From contig JAQYCE010000060.1 in NCBI GenBank assembly GCA_029003555.1, positions 1-49,778 of the forward strand: 49,778 nt of DNA, written 5' to 3'. The notes under the pieces were generated by a model. The model did no database searches. It was not told the origin of the DNA and saw only the letters and a list, made by a program, of their open reading frames with translations. The DNA is from Bacillota bacterium (GTDB lineage: Bacteria; Bacillota; Clostridia; Tissierellales; Peptoniphilaceae). The translations under genes and the position numbers were made by a program. Shown one piece after another: positions 43,967-49,778 of this stretch. Within the stretch, counting starts at the first letter, position 1. The number at the start of each line of letters is the position of its first letter.

Positions 43967-43996
43967 TTGCCAGGGACTCGTTTCTTTGGATATAAT
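43967..43996 (+). promoter_or_regulatory. Promoter of yajC
   Basis: TTGCCA, 18-base spacer, TATAAT, in the tgt-yajC gap; leader of about 60 bases. Confidence 0.65.
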
Positions 43997-44064
43997 AGAG
44001 GCGTTGAAGAAAAATAGAGACGAAAGACTTTTCGTATATCATGTAAAACTAAAGGAGAATCAAT

Positions 44065-44466
44065 ATGCCCCAAGGTAGCCAATCCATTTTAATGTTTGTC
44101 GGAATGATCGCCATCTTCTACTTCTTAGTCCTCCGTCCCCAGAAAAAGAAGGCCCAGGAAGCCCAGAAAATGAAGGACGGAATGAAAACCGGAGACACCA
44201 TTGTCACTATTGGCGGGATCCGGGGACAGGTGAGTCGGATTACTGAGGACTCTTTCTTTATCAAAACCGGTCAGGATGGCCAGGAGATTGAGTTCTTAAA
44301 ACAGGCCCTTTCCTACATCGTAAAGCCGGTGGCCGGATTCGACGCGGACAAGGCGGAAGAAGACGAGAGAACCAATGCCGACCGCTTGGCCAGGGAAGAG
44401 GAAGAAGCTTCCTTCAACCGGGGTTTGGATGATCCGGAAGAGGATCGTGGAGATAGCGACCTTTAA
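44065..44466 (+). CDS. yajC: Preprotein translocase accessory subunit YajC
   Basis: Small membrane protein that accompanies SecDF at the Sec translocon. It has 133 residues. One N-terminal span (ILMFVGMIAIFYFLVLRPQKKK) is followed by a small beta domain (GDTIVTIGGIRGQVSRITEDSFFIKTG) and an acidic tail of about 45 residues, longer than in many YajC proteins. AAAGGAG precedes the ATG. secD/secF are not adjacent here. Confidence 0.93.
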   Translation: MPQGSQSILMFVGMIAIFYFLVLRPQKKKAQEAQKMKDGMKTGDTIVTIGGIRGQVSRITEDSFFIKTGQDGQEIEFLKQALSYIVKPVAGFDADKAEEDERTNADRLAREEEEASFNRGLDDPEEDRGDSDL

Positions 44467-44486
44467 GAAGTAGATAGAATTGACCT

Positions 44487-44517
44487 AGAGGCGGAGGATT
44501 CCGTCTCTATTCTTTTT
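44487..44517 (+). terminator. Terminator-like hairpin between yajC and recJ
   Basis: AGAGGCGGA-GGAT-TCCGTCTCT (9 bp with one G-T) followed by ATTCTTTTT. The recJ ribosome site begins four bases after the T run, so the hairpin may limit recJ expression. Confidence 0.65.
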
Positions 44518-44530
44518 CAGAGGAGGAAAT

Positions 44531-46375
44531 GTGGCAGATTGGTATATTAAGAATCATCGTCAAGAAGCAAAACGCTTGAAAGAGGAAACCGGCATGTCAA
44601 GCTTGGCTTCCCTTCTTCTGGCCAATCGGGGGATTCGGACCTATGAAGAAGCCAAGACCTATTTCTCTCCGGACCTTTCGGGTCTACATGATCCCTATCT
44701 TTTCAAACAAATGGAATTGGCGGTCTCCGCCATCATGGACACCCTGTCCTCAGGGCTCCCCATTCGGATCATCGGCGACTATGACCAGGACGGGGTGGCC
44801 GCCACAACCATCCTGGTCAAGGGCCTCCGTTCTCTCGCCCAAGAGATGGGGGAGGACCCCTTCCGGGCGGTCTCCTATGCCATCCCCGACCGGATCACCG
44901 ATGGCTACGGGATCAACCGCCGTCTGGTGGACCAGGCCAAGGAGGAGGGGGTAGCCCTGATCATCACCTGTGATAACGGAATTGCCGCCTTCGATGCTTT
45001 GGACCACGCCCGGGAAGTGGGGATTCCGGTGGTTATCACCGACCACCACCAGATCGAGGAAGTCGAGGAGGGGGGAGAGGTCCGAGAGAAGGTTCCACCC
45101 TGCCTGGCCTTCCTCAACCCCCATTCCAAAGAGTCCGGCTATCCCTTTCCTGACCTCTGTGGAGCCGGGGTAGCCTTTAAGCTCATCCAAGCCATTTACC
45201 AGGGATTGGGCGAGGACCCTGACCGGATCCGTCCCCTCCTTGCCTATGCCTGCTTGGGGACCATCTGCGACGTGGTCCCTATTCAAGGGGAAAATCGGGT
45301 CTTGGCCAGCCTGGGGCTTGACGTCATCAACGAAAGTCCGGACCCCGGCATCTCCGCCCTCCTCCGCCATAACAGCTGGGATAAGGAGGTGGACACCTAC
45401 GTCGTAGGCTTCATCATCGGTCCTGCCATCAACTCCTCCGGACGGCTCATGACGGCCCGGCTGGGGGTGGAGCTCTTCCTGGAAGAGGACCCGGACACCA
45501 TCGATGCCTATGCGGAGGAGCTCGTTGCCCTCAACAACGAGCGGAAGGAGATGACTCGGGCTGGGGTGGAAAAGGCCACCGACCTGGTCAGGAGTCAAAA
45601 GGACTTGGATCAGGTCCTGGTCCTCTACCTCCCGGAAGTCCATGAATCCCTCTGTGGTCTGATTGCCGGACGGATCAAGGACCTCTTCTACCGACCCTGC
45701 CTGGTCTTCACGGATGCTGAAGAAGCCGGGGAGGGGGAGGCCCTGGTCAAGGGGTCCGGCCGGTCCATTGAGGCTTATAATATTTTTGAGGCCCTGGACC
45801 GTCACCGGGAGGATTATGTGGCTTTTGGGGGCCATGCCATGGCTTGCGGAATGAGCCTTTATAAGAAGGACCTGGACCGGATGAGGAAGATTTGGAACCA
45901 AGAAGCCGGCCTGGGTCCAGAGGACCTCACCCCCCGGATCGGCCTGGATGCGGCCCTCCCCCTGTCCATGGTCAAGGCCCCTGTCATGCGGATTTTGGAC
46001 CATATGGCCCCTTTCGGAGTAAATAATCCCAAGCCCATCTTTGGGGCAAAAAATCTCAACGTCAGGCAGTTCCGCCTGGTCGGAAAGAATAAGACCGTTC
46101 TTCAAGTCCGCTTCGAAGACCAGGGAACATTCGTTAACGGCGTTCTTTTTCAGGCAGACGAAAAACTCAAGAGCCTGGACCAGGAGGGGCCGGAAGGGGC
46201 CATTGATGACCTCCTTGCCGGAAAGGACCTTCCGGTCACCTTTGATATTTGCTACCAGCCGGGCTGGAATGAGTTCCAAGGGAAGAAGACCATCCAGATC
46301 AAGCTGGTGGACATCCGGTTCAGCCGGGGCTTTTCCCGCTCATCAACCATGAGATATGGTAAAATGAATAGATAA
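44531..46375 (+). CDS. recJ: Single-stranded-DNA exonuclease RecJ
   Basis: 5'-3' exonuclease of the DHH family for recombination and mismatch repair, 614 residues. Metal motifs are IGDYDQDGVAATTI (motif I), TCDNGIA (II), VITDHHQIEE (III, the DHH) and CGAGVAFKL. DHHA1 follows with FGGHAMACGMSLY, and an OB-fold at the C-terminus (GVNNPKPIFGAKNL...FEDQGTFVNGVLFQ). Starts at GTG 44531 with AGGAGG 4-5 bases upstream. Slightly longer than minimal RecJ; normal for Bacillota. Confidence 0.93.
   Translation: MADWYIKNHRQEAKRLKEETGMSSLASLLLANRGIRTYEEAKTYFSPDLSGLHDPYLFKQMELAVSAIMDTLSSGLPIRIIGDYDQDGVAATTILVKGLRSLAQEMGEDPFRAVSYAIPDRITDGYGINRRLVDQAKEEGVALIITCDNGIAAFDALDHAREVGIPVVITDHHQIEEVEEGGEVREKVPPCLAFLNPHSKESGYPFPDLCGAGVAFKLIQAIYQGLGEDPDRIRPLLAYACLGTICDVVPIQGENRVLASLGLDVINESPDPGISALLRHNSWDKEVDTYVVGFIIGPAINSSGRLMTARLGVELFLEEDPDTIDAYAEELVALNNERKEMTRAGVEKATDLVRSQKDLDQVLVLYLPEVHESLCGLIAGRIKDLFYRPCLVFTDAEEAGEGEALVKGSGRSIEAYNIFEALDRHREDYVAFGGHAMACGMSLYKKDLDRMRKIWNQEAGLGPEDLTPRIGLDAALPLSMVKAPVMRILDHMAPFGVNNPKPIFGAKNLNVRQFRLVGKNKTVLQVRFEDQGTFVNGVLFQADEKLKSLDQEGPEGAIDDLLAGKDLPVTFDICYQPGWNEFQGKKTIQIKLVDIRFSRGFSRSSTMRYGKMNR
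46355..46365 (+). promoter_or_regulatory. Possible extended -10 promoter of relA
   Basis: TATGGTAAAAT lies inside the last codons of recJ, about 85 bases before the relA ATG. It is the same 11-mer as in the yitT promoter. No clear -35. Confidence 0.45.
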
Positions 46376-46448
46376 TTCCACATCCATTCCTTTCCGTGTC
46401 CTGACCATCCCGGGCATGGGGAGTCGTCCATAGGAGAAAGGAGGGACT

Positions 46449-48641
46449 ATGACTATCGACAGCTTGATTGAAAAAATCCAAACCTATAACCCGGATTGCA
46501 ATGAGGTGCTGATTCGCAAGGCCTATGCCTATGCCGACCAAGCCCATTCGGGCCAGGTCCGGAATTCCGGCGAGCCCTATATTACCCACCCTCTCCATGT
46601 GGCCTATATTTTGGCGGAGCTCAAGATGGATGACCCTACCATCTGCGGAGGCCTTCTCCACGACGTCTTGGAGGATACGGAGATCAGCTATGAGCAGATG
46701 GAGGCCGATTTCGGGTCAGAAATCACCACCCTGGTCGATGGGGTGACAAAGCTGAAGAAGATTGCCTCCCGGTCAAAAATCGACAACCAGGTGGATAACT
46801 ACCGGAAGATGGTGATGGCCATGGCCAACGACATCCGGGTGGTCATCATCAAACTGGCTGACCGCCTTCACAACCTCCGGACCCTGGATTATAAGGAAAG
46901 GCCCAAGCAGATTGAAAAGGCCAAGGAAACCATAGAAATCTACGTTCCCATTGCCCACCGTTTGGGGATCTTTGCCATCAAGTCGGAGCTGGAGGACCTC
47001 TGCCTCAAGTACCTGGATCCCCAGGCCTATTATGAGATAGCAGAACTTGTAGACAAGAAGCTGGAAGATCGGAAAGAGGAAATCGAACGGATTGAGGACA
47101 TGCTGAGCCAGAAGTTGGATGAACTGGGCATGACCTATGAAATCACCGGCCGGCCGAAAACCCTCTACTCCATATATAAGAAGATGTACAAGCAGGACAA
47201 GTCCTTTAACGAGATCTTCGACATCACGGCCATCCGGGTGATCGTGGATACCGTGTCCGATTGTTATTCAGTATTAGGCGTGGTCCATACCCTCTGGAAG
47301 CCCATCCCCAAGCGCTTCATGGACTATATCGCCATGCCCAAGCAGAATATGTACCAATCCCTCCACACTACGGTCATCGGCCAGGACGGTCAGGTTTTTG
47401 AAGTCCAGATCCGGACCTGGGAGATGCACCGGACGGCGGAGTTCGGGATTGCGGCCCATTGGCAGTACAAGGAAGGGGCCAAGAAGAAATCCGAATTCGA
47501 TGAAAAACTCACCTGGGTCCGTCAGCTCATGGAATGGCAGAAGACTACCACGGATTCCCAGGAGTTTTTGGAAACCCTGAAAGGGGACTTCTTCTCCGAT
47601 GAAGTCTATGTCTTTTCACCCAGAGGGGATGTGATCGAGCTGCCCAGAGGGTCCACCCCCATCGATTTTGCCTACCGGATCCACTCGGATGTGGGCAATG
47701 CCTGCGTGGGGGCCAAGATCGATGGCAAGCTCCTCCCCTTGGATACCCGGCTTGAAAACGGTAATATTGTTGAAGTCATTACCTCGAAGAATTCAGCCGG
47801 CCCCTCCAGGGATTGGCTGGATATTGTCCAGTCCTCAGGCGCCCGGTCCAAAATCCGTCAGTTCTTTAAACGGGCCAACCGGGATGAGCACATCGAAAAT
47901 GGTCGAGACATGATTATCCAGGAAGTCAAGAAGGATGGTTATCCGACCAAAAAGGTCATCACCCCGGAAGCCCTGGAGAAGCTGGTGGACCGGATGTCCT
48001 ACTCCTCTCCGGATGACCTTTTGGCAGCGGTCGGCTTTGGGACCCAGTCCCTTGCCGCCATTGTCTCCCGCCTGGAAGACATCTACGATAAGGCCCAGAA
48101 GAGGAAGGAATTGGAGGCCATGGCGGAAGGCGCCCTGGCTCAAGCGGACCGGGAAAAGGCCCACACTAGCGACCATGAAGGCCAGGAGAAATCCAATGCG
48201 GTTTCCGTGGTGGGCGAGGGGACGGATAATTTAGAAGTCAAGTTTGCCCAGTGCTGCTCACCGGTTCCCGGCGATGATATCGTCGGCTACATCACCCGGG
48301 GACACGGGATCACCGTCCACCGGAAGTCCTGTCCCAACATCCGGTCCAACCAATCGCCGGAGAGGCTGATCGAACTCGAGTGGAACAAGATCAACCAGAC
48401 CACCTTTGATGCCTCCCTGACCATAGAAGCCATGAATGTGTCCGGCTATGTCGCTGACCTGGCCCAGCTCATCGTCCAAATGGATATGGAGATGAACGGG
48501 ATCGAGGCCCGGTCTCGGGAGGATTCCACAGTCATCATCAAGCTGACTGTCCGGGTGGAGGATAAGGACCGGATGGAGGTCCTGATCCGGAAGATTCGGG
48601 AAATGGAACCGACTCTGGCCGTCTACCGGGTCCGGCATTAA
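46449..48641 (+). CDS. relA: Bifunctional (p)ppGpp synthetase/hydrolase RelA/SpoT
   Basis: Long RSH protein, 730 residues, controlling the stringent response. The HD hydrolase domain carries YITHPLHVAYILAEL and GGLLHDVLEDTE, with intact His-Asp, so hydrolysis is expected. The synthetase domain has GRPKTLYSIYKKM, DITAIRVIVDTVSDCYSVLG and YQSLHTTVIG. The TGS domain (VYVFSPRGDVIELPRGSTPIDFAY) follows, then a zinc-finger/helical region (KFAQCCSPVPGDDIVGYITRGHGITVHRKSC) and a C-terminal ACT domain. AAAGGAGG precedes the ATG. Placed between recJ and the hydrolase-aspS pair as in many Clostridia. Confidence 0.96.
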   Translation: MTIDSLIEKIQTYNPDCNEVLIRKAYAYADQAHSGQVRNSGEPYITHPLHVAYILAELKMDDPTICGGLLHDVLEDTEISYEQMEADFGSEITTLVDGVTKLKKIASRSKIDNQVDNYRKMVMAMANDIRVVIIKLADRLHNLRTLDYKERPKQIEKAKETIEIYVPIAHRLGIFAIKSELEDLCLKYLDPQAYYEIAELVDKKLEDRKEEIERIEDMLSQKLDELGMTYEITGRPKTLYSIYKKMYKQDKSFNEIFDITAIRVIVDTVSDCYSVLGVVHTLWKPIPKRFMDYIAMPKQNMYQSLHTTVIGQDGQVFEVQIRTWEMHRTAEFGIAAHWQYKEGAKKKSEFDEKLTWVRQLMEWQKTTTDSQEFLETLKGDFFSDEVYVFSPRGDVIELPRGSTPIDFAYRIHSDVGNACVGAKIDGKLLPLDTRLENGNIVEVITSKNSAGPSRDWLDIVQSSGARSKIRQFFKRANRDEHIENGRDMIIQEVKKDGYPTKKVITPEALEKLVDRMSYSSPDDLLAAVGFGTQSLAAIVSRLEDIYDKAQKRKELEAMAEGALAQADREKAHTSDHEGQEKSNAVSVVGEGTDNLEVKFAQCCSPVPGDDIVGYITRGHGITVHRKSCPNIRSNQSPERLIELEWNKINQTTFDASLTIEAMNVSGYVADLAQLIVQMDMEMNGIEARSREDSTVIIKLTVRVEDKDRMEVLIRKIREMEPTLAVYRVRH

Positions 48642-48660
48642 AGCGGAAAGGAAAGTTCCC

Positions 48661-49323
48661 ATGAGGATTGAATGCTTCACCACCATGGCAACGGAAAATA
48701 TCTATCTTTTGACCGATCCGGCGGAAAAACGGGCGGTCATCATCGATCCCGGCGCCCCTTCTCTTTCTTTGGAGGACCGGGTCCGGGATGAAGGCCTGAC
48801 CATTGAAGGTATTTTACTGACCCATGGCCACGCCGACCATTTTGGAGGAGCCGACCACTATCGGACCCTCTATGGGGCCCCTATTTGGGCCAGTGAAAAA
48901 GAGAGAGACCTCCTTTTGGATCCGAACATGAATGTCTCCCTGGCCTTTATGGGCAGAGCCCAGAGCCTGACCTGCGACCACTATTTCAAGGAAGGGGACC
49001 GGGTCACTTCTTTTGACCTGGAGGTCCTGGAGACCCCCGGACACACCGGAGGTTCCGTCTGCTTCCGGGGTCAGGACTTTCTCTTTACCGGGGATACCCT
49101 CTTTCAGGGATCCTGTGGACGCTGGGACCTTCCAACAGGGGGGATGCACACCCTCTTCCGTTCTCTGGGGAGGTTGTTTCGCCTGGAAGGGGACTACCGG
49201 ATTCTTCCGGGACATGGTCCGGAGACCCGATTATCCATTGAAAAAGCCACATCGCCTATTATGGACTATGTGATTATGCAAGAAGACCGTGATCGCAAGC
49301 AAGGGAAAGAAAAGGAGTCGTGA
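48661..49323 (+). CDS. Metallo-beta-lactamase-fold hydrolase (glyoxalase II-like)
   Basis: A 220-residue MBL-fold enzyme. Metal ligands are LTHGHADHFGG, then His in ETPGHTGGSVCF, Asp in FTGDTLFQGSCGR, and the last His in LPGHGPETRL. This matches the YqgX/YcbL group, which hydrolyses thioesters such as S-lactoylglutathione in some members; the real substrate here is unknown. GGAAAG lies upstream of the ATG. Its stop overlaps the aspS start (TGATG). It commonly sits between relA and hisS/aspS in Clostridia. Confidence 0.9.
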   Translation: MRIECFTTMATENIYLLTDPAEKRAVIIDPGAPSLSLEDRVRDEGLTIEGILLTHGHADHFGGADHYRTLYGAPIWASEKERDLLLDPNMNVSLAFMGRAQSLTCDHYFKEGDRVTSFDLEVLETPGHTGGSVCFRGQDFLFTGDTLFQGSCGRWDLPTGGMHTLFRSLGRLFRLEGDYRILPGHGPETRLSIEKATSPIMDYVIMQEDRDRKQGKEKES

Positions 49324-49778
49324 TGGAAACACTAAAGGGATTAAAAAGGACCCATTATTGTGGGGACCTTCGTTTAGAAGACCAGGGAAAAGAAGTGATC
49401 CTCATGGGCTGGGCCAACAAGACCCGGGACCTGGGCGCCCTCTCTTTTATTGACCTTAGGGATAAGACGGGGATCAGTCAGCTGGTTTTCAATAAAGAGG
49501 AGAATGAGGCCCTCTATAATAAGTCCAAGGAAGTCCACCAGGAATACGTCCTGGCGGCCAGGGGGGTCGTCCGGGAAAGGTCCTCCAAGAACCCTGACCT
49601 CTCGACAGGAGAGGTGGAAGTGGAGTGTTCGGAGCTTCGGATTTTGGATGTCGCCAAAACCCCGCCGATCTACATCAAAGATGATGATAATGCCAGCGAA
49701 GAAATTCGCTTAAAATACCGGTATTTGGACCTCCGCAAGCCCAGGATGCAAGAGATGCTGACCAAGCGGGCGGAAATC
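49323..49778 (+). CDS. aspS: Aspartyl-tRNA synthetase, N-terminal part (partial)
   Basis: Open to the window edge, so it is missing from the ORF track. The first 152 codons are present. The N-terminal OB-fold anticodon domain reads RTHYCGDLRLEDQGKEVILMGWANKTRDLGALSFIDLRDKTGISQLVF, then motif-1 approach residues RLKYRYLDLRKPRMQEML. These are typical of bacterial AspRS. The ATG overlaps the stop of the hydrolase gene. Whether it is the discriminating or non-discriminating form (GatCAB-dependent) cannot be judged from this part. hisS, often upstream, is absent. Confidence 0.95.
   Translation, partial: METLKGLKRTHYCGDLRLEDQGKEVILMGWANKTRDLGALSFIDLRDKTGISQLVFNKEENEALYNKSKEVHQEYVLAARGVVRERSSKNPDLSTGEVEVECSELRILDVAKTPPIYIKDDDNASEEIRLKYRYLDLRKPRMQEMLTKRAEI

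Overview
The window looks like chromosomal DNA of a low-copy-element Bacillota (Firmicutes), most likely an anaerobic Clostridia/Tissierellia-type organism of middling GC content. The evidence is strong AAGGAGG ribosome sites on almost every gene, the glgC-glgD pair, CcpA/HPr (with Ser46)/enzyme I, YtxH, CvfB, YitT, RecX and PC4-like YdbC, the ruvC-ruvA-ruvB-queA-tgt-yajC-recJ-relA-aspS order, tRNA genes without encoded CCA, and a 6S RNA of Bacillota form. I cannot name the genus from sequence alone. I found no transposase, integrase, phage gene or CRISPR array. The region reads as core chromosome with nearly all genes on the + strand.

Layout. 1-2336: lower glycolysis (end of pgk, tpiA, eno), closed by a terminator. 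2584-10019: a glycogen/alpha-glucan operon (glgC, glgD, glgA, a type I pullulanase, phosphoglucomutase), closed by a terminator. 10120-13280: FHA protein, FtsW/RodA-family protein and class B PBP in a tightly overlapping operon. 13346-14149 (-): NAD kinase. 14384-15865: secreted GH25 muramidase. About 15922-16090: 6S RNA. 16237-17198: YtxH protein plus a small membrane-anchored partner. 17351-20475: CcpA-like regulator, HPr and enzyme I. 20632-23161: zinc/manganese-type ABC importer (lipoprotein with a His/Asp-rich loop, ATPase, permease). 23314-26560: YitT-family membrane protein, CvfB, and a PepD-type dipeptidase whose 5' end appears frameshifted. 26601-28522: DUF1292 protein, an unrecognised P-loop protein, and an RluA-family pseudouridine synthase. 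28512-32186: OmpR-type response regulator, histidine kinase and an unrecognised lipoprotein. 32183-33128 (-): GIY-YIG protein and RecX. 33281-37619: YdbC, CYTH protein, GreA, LysRS with a fused C-terminal tRNA-binding domain, DegV. 37766-38706: ten tRNA genes. 38845-46375: unknown protein, RuvC/A/B, QueA, Tgt, YajC, RecJ. 46449-49778: RelA/SpoT, a metallo-beta-lactamase-fold hydrolase and the start of aspS.

How it fits together. The carbon half of the window links glycolysis, storage polysaccharide metabolism and CcpA/HPr catabolite control. Cre-like sequences overlap the promoters of the ccpA-like gene and yitT and lie just downstream of the lysozyme promoter. The second half is information processing: tRNA genes, two aminoacyl-tRNA synthetases, transcript cleavage (GreA), recombination (RuvABC, RecJ, RecX), queuosine insertion (QueA/Tgt) and (p)ppGpp metabolism. 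Several genes (ptsI, znuA, greA, recJ) have terminator-like hairpins between their probable promoter or upstream gene and their ribosome site, which suggests partial termination or attenuation.

I did not find a clearly new multi-gene system. The best leads are the probable pepD frameshift, the LysRS-Trbp111-like fusion, the orphan P-loop protein, the unknown lipoprotein next to a two-component system, and the leader hairpins. All similarity statements come from reading motifs by eye; no database search was run.
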